Assembly: GCA_045226255.1 (NCBI GenBank) | Contig: JBGVCG010000022.1 | Span: 124,001-188,000 of the forward strand | Source: UBA1181 sp045226255 | Lineage (GTDB): Bacteria; Bacteroidota; Bacteroidia; Bacteroidales; Paludibacteraceae | Reading direction: 5' to 3' | DNA: 64,000 bases | Part shown: piece by piece, positions 33,601-41,832 of the stretch | How positions within the stretch are numbered: the stretch's first letter is position 1 | How the letters are laid out: each line of letters opens with the position of its first letter | The notes under the pieces: model-generated | The model's input: only the letters and a program-made list of their open reading frames with translations | The model's database searches: none | Told to the model about the DNA's origin: nothing | Program-made: the position numbers and the translations under genes

Positions 33601-34365
33601 TTGGCGGACTCTCTGGATGCTGTCCGCATGAAGATTCTGGAGCAGGATAGCCTGCAACGTATCCAAGACAGTTTGGCTCTGTTGACGAACGAGCTGGCGA
33701 TGGAGGGCTCCGAGAAGGATAGCTTGCATCAGGTGTTGGATGATATGTTGTTTGGCAATGCGATGGCGGATTCCACTGCGGCAGACTCGACGATGTTGGC
33801 GGAGGAAGAGGCGGATGCGCCACAGAAGGAGGTGCTCCCAGTCGCAGTGTCCGACCCTGTCTCTCTGAACGATATTGGCAAATACATCAAGATGCTGGAG
33901 GCACAACGTGCGGGCAAGCAAACCGGGAAACCGAACAAAACGTCTTTAAGCACGCCGTCCGTGCCGATTTCGTCGTCGCGGTCTTCCATCCTCGACAACC
34001 TGAATGCGGGTACGACCAGGAAGACGGAACCTCCTGCGCCAACGACGCCTGCACCAACGACGCCTACACCGCCAACGTCGTCTGCCCCTGCGCCTGCGGA
34101 ATCCGAGGTGCAGCCGGAAGAGAGTGAGGAGGCTCCGAAAGAGTCCCGAAGAAGAAGGTCCAGAAGATCGAAAGATACGGAGGAAGCGCAGAATACGGAT
34201 GTCTCATCCGAAGAGACCCCTAAGGTGGAGGAACCGAAACCATCGGAGGAGTCGGATTCTGTGAGCGAGGAGGATGATTCTTCCTCCAAGAAAAAGAGGT
34301 CGAGAAGGAAGAGAAAATCTTCCGAACCTGAAGAGGAGGAGACCTCGGAAAGTGAAGGTGAGTGA
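30658..34365 (+). CDS. Large secreted coiled-coil protein, function unknown
   Basis: 1235 residues from a TTG start, chosen because it yields a clean signal peptide (KRLLAILLTSTVLAVSMYAQ). Residues about 22-670 are an almost uninterrupted Arg/Lys/Glu/Gln coiled coil. ERQARELRLRREAEMKQ near residue 120 recurs as ERQAREMRIRQENEMKQ near 225, so a unit of about 106 residues seems duplicated. Residues about 790-960 form a more complex domain (CRYLNDVYYVRDKFEFRYEYDFFLHYFDHRYF). The tail, about 1110-1235, is Pro/Ser/Glu-rich, then Arg/Lys-rich. Secretion implies a periplasmic or surface structural role. It has its own consensus promoter and is followed by cdsA after 24 bases. Family unknown to me. 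Confidence 0.75.
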   Translation: MKRLLAILLTSTVLAVSMYAQTDSERIREEQRARAERVKEEQAARRQQELHEREKRLEEAKAANERVKKEQEERRQTEREERQRQKEEWKKVKAQVDARKAEEKANEAKKLKEYEQIVEQERQARELRLRREAEMKQHDRERWAEKQKELDAARKRDEAAAEKRQQEYVAASEREKLRREIQKQKEAERRNQQAQQWQQKKNELSQNKNKEAEEREARLAEYLEAVELERQAREMRIRQENEMKQRYTELWNKKKAEIEAARQREKQENERRQKEYEAIIAKQRETREEQRKREALQKQNEREMWAQHKQQQDEMRKQSEAERKRREAEHEAEMQRVSQERQMRAKRQQEERERERLAQEARKEELRRRREEQAAKREEAVRKRQEASMQKRAEHEQWVEKQKQLQDERMQRQQEQKAQRQEKQRLQREKKRAAKEKARQQEIERKRKAREAQQRHREFIQQMREREKAREELTKNKEKALAERMKQKRQEEKRRQIELRQAQRQKELERKQAEKERAAALREKKKEMMELQIAREKEAREREAEKAQLRNDEERLKEYQQKQQDLKEEQERLEKENKLEEKKKKELQAQREKIEKETMKLAKKIVAAKEKKLNAEDKARRKEEKMREKMRNEIARDSARLAEQESADLERFAKEDAQDEAVALTKKQQKALKKIQEKKRLLQEQNTRDSLMLVDGDFDIATGKRDNSDLPPDVRERVEPKQKEEEVVLDDENSFAFASGELDSTYMANIDSFAVDEEDEATLVTSMIDSVLLQQQIAELEEELQNVRDVKELERNKNRKGDVILRKIKIPNCRYLNDVYYVRDKFEFRYEYDFFLHYFDHRYFHRKKFYDMGDSTRIVAKYVMQLVGKSKYRHTNFNKVADSIAGFLPNYPVVEYLDSVITDLNLEYLATGEIKIKYKNRRQDKILSKILPTKINDEGGGSLGNIKFYTSNRRRVIEELDASQYDSLLIKPDSLQMQEKHLADSLDAVRMKILEQDSLQRIQDSLALLTNELAMEGSEKDSLHQVLDDMLFGNAMADSTAADSTMLAEEEADAPQKEVLPVAVSDPVSLNDIGKYIKMLEAQRAGKQTGKPNKTSLSTPSVPISSSRSSILDNLNAGTTRKTEPPAPTTPAPTTPTPPTSSAPAPAESEVQPEESEEAPKESRRRRSRRSKDTEEAQNTDVSSEETPKVEEPKPSEESDSVSEEDDSSSKKKRSRRKRKSSEPEEEETSESEGE

Positions 34366-34389
34366 TAATTTTTAGAAAGGAATACGGAA

Positions 34390-35214
34390 GTGAATAATTT
34401 AGTGTTAAGATTGATTTCAGGGATTGCCTTTGTGGCGATCATGGTTACGTCGATATGCATGTCGTCGTACGTTTTTGGAGCGGTTTTCTTTCTAGCAACC
34501 GTATTGTCATTGCGCGAGTTCTATGCTTTGACAGAGAAATGTGAAGGTGTATGTGCGGACAGGTGGATGTCCATCGTGGGGGGAGCGTTGCTCTTCGTGA
34601 TCGCTTTTTGCGTGGCTTTCCTGCATAAGACACCGGCGTTGTTCTCGGTCTATTTCCTGTGCGTCGCCTGCACTTTTGCGTTCGAGCTGTTCAGGAAGAT
34701 GGAAAACCCTGTCTTGAACTTGGGTGTATCCGTCTTGGGTCACCTTTACATCGCTGTTCCGTTCAGCATGTTCTGCATGATTGAAGGCGCGAGCGGTGAG
34801 TCGAACCATTCCAGAATGTTGTTGCTCGCCTTCTTTGTGATCATCTGGGCGTCGGATACGGGTGCTTACCTTGTCGGACGTTTCTTGGGACGTCATAAGA
34901 TGTTCGAGCGTATCTCCCCGAAAAAGACGTGGGAGGGATTTGTCGGAGGATTGTTTTTCGCTATCCTCTCAGGCTTGATTTTCCACTACTGCGAGTGCGT
35001 GCCGACGTTGCAGATCGGATTGTGGATCACGTTGTCGGTATGCGTGTTTGTGTTCGGTGTGCTGGGCGATTTGGTCGAGTCCATGTTTAAGCGTAGCTTG
35101 AAGGTGAAGGATTCGGGTAATCTTATTCCGGGACATGGAGGAATACTTGACCGATTTGACAGCGCATTGCTGGCCGCCCCGGTCTTGTATGTGATTTTTT
35201 CACTAATTGTGTAG
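34390..35214 (+). CDS. cdsA: Phosphatidate cytidylyltransferase CdsA
   Basis: 274-residue inner-membrane enzyme that makes CDP-diacylglycerol from phosphatidic acid and CTP. It starts at GTG (34390; NNLVLRLISGIAFVAIMVT). The family signature is complete near the C terminus: SMFKRSLKVKDSGNLIPGHGGILDRFDS; SDTGAYLVGRFLGRHKMFERISPKKTWEG is also typical. About seven to eight hydrophobic segments are visible. It supplies the substrate of PssA encoded two genes downstream. Confidence 0.95.
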   Translation: MNNLVLRLISGIAFVAIMVTSICMSSYVFGAVFFLATVLSLREFYALTEKCEGVCADRWMSIVGGALLFVIAFCVAFLHKTPALFSVYFLCVACTFAFELFRKMENPVLNLGVSVLGHLYIAVPFSMFCMIEGASGESNHSRMLLLAFFVIIWASDTGAYLVGRFLGRHKMFERISPKKTWEGFVGGLFFAILSGLIFHYCECVPTLQIGLWITLSVCVFVFGVLGDLVESMFKRSLKVKDSGNLIPGHGGILDRFDSALLAAPVLYVIFSLIV

Positions 35215-35232
35215 CATATTCGCGCTGAAATG

Positions 35233-35261
35233 TTTGAAATAAACAAAAAATGTTAACTTTG
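35233..35261 (+). promoter_or_regulatory. Promoter for psd-pssA-sppA
   Basis: TTTG at 35233-35236 and TAACTTTG at 35254-35261, 17 bases apart; 22 bases before the psd ATG. It would start a transcript for the tightly overlapping psd, pssA and sppA genes. Confidence 0.65.
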
Positions 35262-35283
35262 CATTGCTAATAGGATTTATACG

Positions 35284-35955
35284 ATGAGGATTCATAAAGA
35301 AGGGAAGGGTATATTGACGAAATTGCTAGCATCTATCTTGGTGGTGGATGTTTTAGTCGGATGGTGTCTCTACGCATCTAATCCAACGTTTGTGGTAGGT
35401 TTTTGTCTCTTCAGTCTTTTGGTCTTTCTTTTTTTCTTAAACTTCTTTCGTAACCCGAACAGGGTATACGAGGGGGACAGCACGGGCTTAGTGATGGCTC
35501 CGGCGGATGGCACGGTTGTGGTGATTGAGCCAACGGTGGAAGGGGAGTATCTGAAGGATGAACGCATTCAAATATCTATTTTCATGAGCGTCTTCAACGT
35601 CCATGCGAATTGGTACCCTGTGAATGGTAAGATTTTGTACTACACCCACAACGATGGTCTGTTCTGGAAGGCTAATCTTCCTAAATCGAGCACGGAGAAC
35701 GAGCGTTCGACGGTCGTCGTGGAGACTGTGAACCAGACGAAGGTCTTGTTCCGCCAGGTTGCGGGAGCTTTGGCTCGTAGGATCGTAACCTATGCGAAGG
35801 TGGGTGATGAGTGTCATATCAATCAGCAGATGGGTTTCATCAAGTTCGGTTCCCGTGTGGATGTCTTCGTCCCGAAGGATGCCGAGATCTTAGTGAACTT
35901 AAAGCAAAAGGTTGTGGGTAACCAAACGGTTATCGCGAAATTGAATACGAAATGA
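35284..35955 (+). CDS. psd: Phosphatidylserine decarboxylase
   Basis: 223 residues of the short Psd subfamily common in Bacteroidetes. N-terminal membrane segments (about 13-55) precede the catalytic domain with MAPADGTVVVIEP, ISIFMSVFNVHANWYPVNGKI and the C-terminal self-cleavage region IKFGSRVDVFVP. The Gly-Ser bond there would be cut to form the pyruvoyl group. It converts phosphatidylserine to phosphatidylethanolamine. The stop overlaps the pssA start by four bases, so the synthase and decarboxylase are coupled. Confidence 0.93.
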   Translation: MRIHKEGKGILTKLLASILVVDVLVGWCLYASNPTFVVGFCLFSLLVFLFFLNFFRNPNRVYEGDSTGLVMAPADGTVVVIEPTVEGEYLKDERIQISIFMSVFNVHANWYPVNGKILYYTHNDGLFWKANLPKSSTENERSTVVVETVNQTKVLFRQVAGALARRIVTYAKVGDECHINQQMGFIKFGSRVDVFVPKDAEILVNLKQKVVGNQTVIAKLNTK

Positions 35956-36671
35956 GCATAAAAAAACATATACCTAACACCATCACATGCATGAATATGG
36001 CCTGTGGGTGCATTGCGGTGGTGATGGCGTTTCAGGGTAATTTTATTTGGTCAGCGATCTATATTCTGTTGGCCGCTGTGTTTGACTTCTTCGATGGCAT
36101 GGTTGCCCGTCTTCTGAATGTGAAGTCCGATATTGGGAAAGAGTTGGACTCTTTGTCTGATGCGGTCAGCTTCGGTTTGGCGCCGGCCGCTATCATCTAT
36201 AACTTGCTTCGTAGCATCATGGGGGACGATTCGTACCTCCCTTATCTGGCCTTCTTGCTGGCTATCTTTTCGGGCCTGAGGTTGGCTAAGTTCAATGTCG
36301 ATGAACGGCAGACTTCTTCCTTCATCGGCTTGCCTACGCCGGCGAACGCTATGTTCATGTCTTCGCTCGCGGCTTTGTCCGATCCGATCGCTCCGATCCC
36401 GGGTTGGTTCGATGTGGAGGTGATCCATGACATCGTCACCTCTCCGATTGTGATTCTTTGTTTGGTCTTCTTGTTCTCTTACCTATTGGTGTGCGAGCTT
36501 CCGATGTTCTCTTTGAAGTTCAAGAACCTGAAGTGGGAAGACAATAAGATACGTTTCATTCTGATCATTTCGTCCGTCGTACTGGCCGCTATTTTCCAAA
36601 TGGCTGCTATTCCTCTGATTATCATTCTGTTTATATTGATGTCCATCTTTACGGCTTTCGTTAAGAAATGA
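35952..36671 (+). CDS. pssA: CDP-diacylglycerol-serine O-phosphatidyltransferase
   Basis: 239-residue membrane enzyme of the CDP-alcohol phosphatidyltransferase family. The signature D-x2-D-G-x2-A-R-x8-G-x3-D-x3-D is seen in FDFFDGMVARLLNVKSDIGKELDSLSD (about residues 41-67). Six to seven helices follow. It makes phosphatidylserine from CDP-diacylglycerol (product of CdsA) and serine, the substrate of the preceding psd. It overlaps both neighbours by four bases (ATGA). Confidence 0.94.
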   Translation: MSIKKHIPNTITCMNMACGCIAVVMAFQGNFIWSAIYILLAAVFDFFDGMVARLLNVKSDIGKELDSLSDAVSFGLAPAAIIYNLLRSIMGDDSYLPYLAFLLAIFSGLRLAKFNVDERQTSSFIGLPTPANAMFMSSLAALSDPIAPIPGWFDVEVIHDIVTSPIVILCLVFLFSYLLVCELPMFSLKFKNLKWEDNKIRFILIISSVVLAAIFQMAAIPLIIILFILMSIFTAFVKK

Positions 36672-38398
36672 AATTCATAAAAACTGTCTTTGCCTCATGC
36701 CTGGGCGTTATACTGGCATTTTTCCTTCTGCTCATGGTTGTTGTCGTGGTGGCTTTGTGCTCCGAATCTTCCCCTGAGATGAAGGACTCCTCTGTTTTGC
36801 TTGTCTCCCTTGATGGTGAGATCGTGGACAGGGTGGATGATGATGTCTACATTAACCTGTTCCCTTCCCAATCGGGTCGAACGGGTCTGAATGATATCCT
36901 CTATGCGATTCAGGAGGCGAAGAAGGACGACAGAATCAAGGGCATTTGCCTGAAGACAAACGTGTTGCAGACCGGGTATGCTACCTTGGAGGAGATCCGC
37001 AACGCGCTCGCCGACTTCAAATCCAGCGGCAAATTCATCTACGCCTACTCTGGCTTGTATTCGCAAGGCGCCTACTACGTGGCGTCCGTGGCGGACTCCC
37101 TTTACATGAACCCGCGCGGATCCCTCGATTTCACGGGCATATCTTCCTCTTCCCTCTTCTGCAAGGATTTCCTGACGAAGATCGGTGTGGAGATGCAGGT
37201 TGTGAAGGCGGGCTCCTACAAGTCTTACGCCGAATCGTATATCAACGATTCGATGAGCGCCGAGAACCGTGAACAATTGAACGAACTGATATCCTCCCTT
37301 TGGAACAGTATCGTGGACTCTATTGCAGTCAGCCGATCAATCGAGAAGGAGAGGTTGCTCGCCTTGGCGGATAGCATCATCCCTTTGCGCTCCTCCTCCT
37401 ACGTGATGGAGCAGGGATTCGTCGACGGCCTCCTCTTCAACGATCAGTTCGAGGCGCTTATCCGCTCAAAGCTGGGCACTGACTCCACTGCGGATTTGCC
37501 TTCCGTTTCGGTCAAAGACTATGTGGCGGAGCTTGTGGCGAATAATGTGGAAAACTCCTCGGACAAGGTGGCCGTCCTGTACCTAAGCGGAGAGATTGAC
37601 AACGGTAGCACGGATGGCATCAGTTCTTCCGAGACGGTGAAGCAATTGCGGAAGCTGGGGAAGGATAGCACGGTGAAGTCGATCGTGTTGCGCGTGAATT
37701 CACCTGGCGGCAGCGCCTACGGTTCGGACCAGATCTGCCACGCCATAACGGAGGTGAAGAAGAACAAGCCTGTCATCGCCAGCATGGGCGATTACGCGGC
37801 TTCGGGAGGCTATTACATCTCCTCCAATGCGTCGCGCATATTATCGGACAAGAACACAATCACAGGCTCCATCGGTGTGATCGCCCTCTTGCCTAATGCG
37901 AAGGAGTTGGCGAATAAGATCGGTGTGCACTATGAGACGGTCAAGACCAATAAGAATGCGGATGTCATGGAGAATATCTTCCGCCCTCTGACGGATGCTG
38001 AACGCTCCGCCATGCAACGTTCCGTCGATGATTTCTACGACACGTTCCTGCAGCGTTGCGCCGATGGTCGTAATATGCCGGTCGAGCAGGTGAAGGCAAG
38101 TGCCGAGGGACGTGTTTGGTCGGGTATCAGCGCCAATGGATTGAATCTCGTGGATGAGAACGCGGGTTTGAGCGCGGCGATTAAGATGGCCGGCGAAATG
38201 GCTTCCATTTCCGACTATTCCGTTGTCGAATACCCCGAAAAGAAGGATATTTTACAAAAAATACAAGAAATACCTTCCATTGGCTATGAAAAATTGATGG
38301 TAGGCGAGGTTTTTTCAAAAGAAAAGTTTATTTTTGAAAAAATACGAAACTTGGATAGGTTCCAAGCGATTATGCCATATACCATAGAGTTGAGATAG
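36668..38398 (+). CDS. sppA: Signal peptide peptidase SppA (67-kDa type)
   Basis: 576-residue inner-membrane serine protease with tandem ClpP-like halves. One N-terminal membrane helix (about 5-30) is followed by the first half with the catalytic lysine in VVKAGSYKSYAESYIND. The second half carries the nucleophile in YAASGGYYISSNASRI. This matches the Lys/Ser dyad of E. coli-type SppA. It degrades signal peptides left after secretion. It overlaps pssA by four bases, so it is part of the phospholipid operon. Confidence 0.94.
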   Translation: MKFIKTVFASCLGVILAFFLLLMVVVVVALCSESSPEMKDSSVLLVSLDGEIVDRVDDDVYINLFPSQSGRTGLNDILYAIQEAKKDDRIKGICLKTNVLQTGYATLEEIRNALADFKSSGKFIYAYSGLYSQGAYYVASVADSLYMNPRGSLDFTGISSSSLFCKDFLTKIGVEMQVVKAGSYKSYAESYINDSMSAENREQLNELISSLWNSIVDSIAVSRSIEKERLLALADSIIPLRSSSYVMEQGFVDGLLFNDQFEALIRSKLGTDSTADLPSVSVKDYVAELVANNVENSSDKVAVLYLSGEIDNGSTDGISSSETVKQLRKLGKDSTVKSIVLRVNSPGGSAYGSDQICHAITEVKKNKPVIASMGDYAASGGYYISSNASRILSDKNTITGSIGVIALLPNAKELANKIGVHYETVKTNKNADVMENIFRPLTDAERSAMQRSVDDFYDTFLQRCADGRNMPVEQVKASAEGRVWSGISANGLNLVDENAGLSAAIKMAGEMASISDYSVVEYPEKKDILQKIQEIPSIGYEKLMVGEVFSKEKFIFEKIRNLDRFQAIMPYTIELR

Positions 38399-38450
38399 CT
38401 TCCAATCCATTGTGTGCGGAAGGTTGTTTTCACCTTAAATTACGTACACA

Positions 38451-39545
38451 ATGAAAAACAAACCGTTCATACTTAAAGTCCTATTGTGGCCATTCTCGAT
38501 GGTCTACGGCCTTTGCGTGTGCGTGCGTAATTGGCTTTTCGACCGTGGTATCCTCACATCCGAGAAGTTTGATCTACCGATTGTCTCCATTGGAAATATC
38601 ACGGTGGGTGGCACGGGCAAGACCCCTTTCACGGAATACCTCATCCGATTGCTGAAGGACCAGTATCGCTTGGGCGTCCTCAGCCGTGGGTATAAGCGTA
38701 GCACCTCCGGGTTTAGGATTGCCAAGGAGAAGGATACGTCCGACACGGTGGGCGATGAGCCTTTCCAGATAAAACGGAAGTTCCCGGATGTGACGGTCGC
38801 CGTCGACGCGGACCGTAGGCGGGGCATCAAATCGCTCATGAAGATGGAGGAGGGATCTCCTGAACTGATCCTCCTGGATGACGCGTTCCAGCATCGCTAC
38901 GTGCATCCGAAGGTCTCTATTTTGCTGGTCGACTATAACCGTAACATCGCGGAGGACCATCTTCTCCCTGTCGGCATGATGCGGGAGCCGAAGCGTTCCA
39001 TGAAACGCGCGGATATCATCGTGGTGACCAAGTGCCCCGACTCCATCACGCCGATGGATATGCGGCTCTTCCGCAAGCACCTCAATCCATACCCGTATCA
39101 GACGCTCTGTTTCACGCGTTTGGCTTACGGTGAACTCCGACCATTGTTCTCTTCCTCAAAGTCCGGCAAATCGAAGAAAAACGTGACGCTCGCCGATCTT
39201 TCCGACGGTGGTGTCTTGGCTCTCACGGGCATCGCCTCCCCGGCGCCTTTCGTGGAGTATCTGAAGAGCAACGTCTCCGAGGTCTCCGCCTGCTCGTTCG
39301 GCGACCACCATGCCTTCTCCGCGTCCGACCTGAAGAAGATAGAGAAGCAGTTCGATTCGTTGGAGTCCCAGAAACGGTATATCATCACGACGGAGAAGGA
39401 TGCGGTGCGCCTGATGGACCATCCTGATTTCCCGAACGCGCTGAAGTCTAAGATCTACTACCTCCCGCTCTCCATCGATTTCATGCGGGGGGACGATGTG
39501 CTTTTCGAGGAGAGTTTCATGGATTTGCTGCATAAGAAAAATTGA
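38451..39545 (+). CDS. lpxK: Tetraacyldisaccharide 4'-kinase LpxK
   Basis: 364 residues; phosphorylates the lipid A disaccharide at the 4' position at the inner membrane. One N-terminal hydrophobic segment is followed by the P-loop GNITVGGTGKTPFTEYL (about residues 47-63), LSRGYKRSTSGF, the DADRRRGI region and LLDDAFQHRYV. These are the LpxK landmarks, including the DDxxQH catalytic element. It lies 52 bases after sppA, probably in the same transcript, joining phospholipid and lipid A synthesis. Confidence 0.95.
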   Translation: MKNKPFILKVLLWPFSMVYGLCVCVRNWLFDRGILTSEKFDLPIVSIGNITVGGTGKTPFTEYLIRLLKDQYRLGVLSRGYKRSTSGFRIAKEKDTSDTVGDEPFQIKRKFPDVTVAVDADRRRGIKSLMKMEEGSPELILLDDAFQHRYVHPKVSILLVDYNRNIAEDHLLPVGMMREPKRSMKRADIIVVTKCPDSITPMDMRLFRKHLNPYPYQTLCFTRLAYGELRPLFSSSKSGKSKKNVTLADLSDGGVLALTGIASPAPFVEYLKSNVSEVSACSFGDHHAFSASDLKKIEKQFDSLESQKRYIITTEKDAVRLMDHPDFPNALKSKIYYLPLSIDFMRGDDVLFEESFMDLLHKKN

Positions 39546-39570
39546 TTGTTTATTTTATTTTTTGAATGAT

Positions 39571-40392
39571 ATGGATTTGCTGAAAGAGATAAAAGCCTCA
39601 GGTGATTATTTGAGGAAGCGGACCGCTTTGCGTCCCACGATAGCGATAGTGTTGGGTACGGGTTTGGGTAGTTTCGCGGAGCGCATTGTCGTGACGGACA
39701 CGATCCCCTACTCCGACATCCCCGGTTTTAAGACGAGTACGGTGCAGGGCCACTCCGGCAAGCTGATTTTCGGCTACGTGGCTGGCGTTCCTGTGATGGC
39801 CATGCAGGGCAGGCTCCATTACTATGAGGGCTACACCATGCAGGAGATCACCTTCCCTGTGCGTGTGATGAAGGAGTTCGGCATCAAGATATTGATGGTC
39901 TCCAACGCCGCCGGCGGATTGAACCCCGAGTATGTGCCGGGCGACATCATGATCATCAAGGATCACATCAACCTCTTCCCGGAGCATCCGTTGCACGGAC
40001 CGAACATCGAGGAGCTGGGCACCCGTTTCCCGGACATGAGCAATGCGTATGACAAGGCGTTGCTCGCGAAGGCGGAGAAGATCGGCAAGAAGTTCAGCAT
40101 CCCGTTGAAGTTCGGTGTCTATGTGGGCACGCAGGGACCTACCTTCGAGACCTTGGCCGAGTACCGCTATTTCAGGATCATAGGGGGCGATTCCTGTGGC
40201 ATGTCCACCGTTCCTGAGGTGATCGTGGCGAACCATGCGGGCATGTCCGTCTTTGGCGTCTCCGTGATCTCCAACGTGGGTGTGGACGCGAACCTGAGCA
40301 ACGTGACGCACGAGGAGGTGCAGCAGAACACGTTGCTGGCGCAGGAGAACCTCGCCATCATATTTACCGAGATGGTGAAGGCGTGTGTCTGA
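39571..40392 (+). CDS. punA: Purine nucleoside phosphorylase (type I, trimeric)
   Basis: 273 residues from the ATG at 39571; the frame is open upstream to 39496 but that overlaps lpxK. Motifs: VLGTGLGSFAE, VQGHSGKLIFG, AMQGRLHYYEGY, VSNAAGGLNP, GPTFETLAEYR and MSTVPEVIVANHAGM, the purine- and phosphate-binding set of the PNP/MTAP family. It splits purine (deoxy)ribonucleosides with phosphate for salvage. The DUF5131 gene starts inside its last eight bases. Confidence 0.95.
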   Translation: MDLLKEIKASGDYLRKRTALRPTIAIVLGTGLGSFAERIVVTDTIPYSDIPGFKTSTVQGHSGKLIFGYVAGVPVMAMQGRLHYYEGYTMQEITFPVRVMKEFGIKILMVSNAAGGLNPEYVPGDIMIIKDHINLFPEHPLHGPNIEELGTRFPDMSNAYDKALLAKAEKIGKKFSIPLKFGVYVGTQGPTFETLAEYRYFRIIGGDSCGMSTVPEVIVANHAGMSVFGVSVISNVGVDANLSNVTHEEVQQNTLLAQENLAIIFTEMVKACV

Positions 40393-41173
40393 ATCGTGGA
40401 GCACATATGCCGACTGGAACCCGTGGCACGGGTGTACGAAACTCAGCGCGGGCTGTAAGTTCTGCTACGTCTATCGGCAGGACGAGATGTACGGGAGCGA
40501 GATAGGAAGCAATATCGCCCGGAAAACGGCCGCGTTCGACTTCCCCGTCAAGCGCAAGCGCGACAAGTCGTACAAGTTGCCGCCGGGCAAGGTGGTCTTC
40601 ACCTGTTTCACCTCTGATTTCTTCTTGAAGGATGCCGACGAATGGCGGCCGGACTGCTGGCGCATGATGCGCGAGCGGAGCGACTGCATGTTCTATTTCT
40701 TCACCAAGCGCATCGACCGTTTCGCGGAGTGCATCCCCGACGATTGGGGCGACGGCTACGACAACGTGCTGATAGGTTGCACGGTAGAGAACCAGGCGAT
40801 GGCGGACTACCGTCTGCCCATTTTCCTCGCCGCCCCCATCAAGCATAAGATCATCACGGCGGCGCCCTTGCTGGAGCGGATCGACCTATCACCCTACCTG
40901 AACCCGTCGATCGAGGAGGTCTCGGTGGGGGGCGAGTCGGGCGTGAATGCCCGTCCGTGCCACTACGATTGGGTGCTCGACCTGAGGCGGCAGTGCGTGG
41001 AGAAGCGGGTGGCCTTCCGGTTCCACCAGACCGGCGCTTACTTCGTGAAGGACGGCCGGACCTACCGCATCAAGCGGAGATACCAACTAAGCCAAGCCCA
41101 TAAGGCGGGCATCGATTATGGCATCGATGGCTATTTCGCACCTGAAGACGCGGACACCGAAGGTTGGGAATAA
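40385..41173 (+). CDS. DUF5131 (phage Gp37/Gp68) family protein
   Basis: 262 residues from a GTG at 40385 that overlaps the punA stop by eight bases. A Cys motif CTKLSAGCKFCYVYRQ (C-x6-C-x2-C, about residues 17-27) suggests a radical SAM-like iron-sulphur site. VFTCFTSDFF, FYFFTKRIDRF, WVSVGGESG-like EVSVGGESGVNARPCHYDWV and FRFHQTG follow the family pattern. Members are found in phages and in bacterial chromosomes. The reaction is not known to me. The composition is GC-rich like its left neighbour, so it is not obviously recent. Confidence 0.8.
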   Translation: MSESWSTYADWNPWHGCTKLSAGCKFCYVYRQDEMYGSEIGSNIARKTAAFDFPVKRKRDKSYKLPPGKVVFTCFTSDFFLKDADEWRPDCWRMMRERSDCMFYFFTKRIDRFAECIPDDWGDGYDNVLIGCTVENQAMADYRLPIFLAAPIKHKIITAAPLLERIDLSPYLNPSIEEVSVGGESGVNARPCHYDWVLDLRRQCVEKRVAFRFHQTGAYFVKDGRTYRIKRRYQLSQAHKAGIDYGIDGYFAPEDADTEGWE

Positions 41174-41196
41174 TATTTTTTTGTAAAATATAGATT

Positions 41197-41532
41197 ATGA
41201 ATATTGAAGAATTCCGGGAATACTGTCTATCGTTACCCAACGTGACCGAAGACATGCCATTTGACGAGAACGTGCTGGTGTTTCGACTCCACGGGAAGAT
41301 TTTTGCCTGCGTCGCGATGGACAGACCTGACCTCGCCACCATGAAGTGCGACCCGGGGAAAGCCATTGAACTTCGGGAACAATATAACAGCATCGAAGGT
41401 GCGTTTCACTGGAACAAGAAATTCTGGAATCAGGTTTGGTTCAACCGAGACGCTGACGACACGCTCATTCGCTCTCTTGTTGACCATGCCTACGAGGAAG
41501 TATATAAAAAATTACCGAAAAAGTTAAAATAA
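41197..41532 (+). CDS. MmcQ/YjbR family protein
   Basis: 111 residues of the MmcQ/YjbR (double-wing DNA-binding-like) family: EFREYCLSLPNVTEDMPFDENVLVFRLHGKIFACVAMDRPD, then VKCDPGKA-like MKCDPGKAIELREQY and SIEGAFHWNKKFWNQVWF. A CyaY-like fold is known for family members and DNA binding has been proposed; function is unproven. It is the first of three small genes read in the same direction up to yjbQ. Confidence 0.85.
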   Translation: MNIEEFREYCLSLPNVTEDMPFDENVLVFRLHGKIFACVAMDRPDLATMKCDPGKAIELREQYNSIEGAFHWNKKFWNQVWFNRDADDTLIRSLVDHAYEEVYKKLPKKLK

Positions 41533-41544
41533 AAACAGTCTCCC

Positions 41545-41832
41545 ATGGACGAAATTGTAATGACTCCCGATGTGTGTATGCGGTTCCTTGTATGGTCGTA
41601 CTATTACCACGGCATTTTGCCCGAAAAAACGACCAGTTACGGCCACTACGGCAAGTTCGCGGAAGCCGACGTGCCGCACCTCGACAGCCTGAAGGAGACG
41701 CTGTTTCGCTGTTTTGAGGAGGATTCGGTGCGGAATGCGTGCAAGCAGTTCCAACTCGCCAAGGAACGCCACGAACCATGTCCGTTTCCGCAAAACACCC
41801 TTGATAACATGTTCGCAAAAGAAATAAAATAA
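41545..41832 (+). CDS. Hypothetical protein
   Basis: 95 residues, no family recognised. The sequence starts MDEIVMTPDVCMRFLVWSYYYHG, is otherwise polar and helical, and has three Cys and several His. It is 12 bases after the MmcQ/YjbR gene; its last base is the first base of yjbQ, so it is translated with them. No signal peptide or membrane segment. Confidence 0.65.
   Translation: MDEIVMTPDVCMRFLVWSYYYHGILPEKTTSYGHYGKFAEADVPHLDSLKETLFRCFEEDSVRNACKQFQLAKERHEPCPFPQNTLDNMFAKEIK

Noticed and set aside
31324..33921. 865-codon minus-strand open frame opposite the coiled-coil gene
   Set aside because: Leu/Arg-rich antisense shadow of the Glu/Lys/Arg heptads; the plus frame has promoter, signal peptide and coiled-coil pattern.
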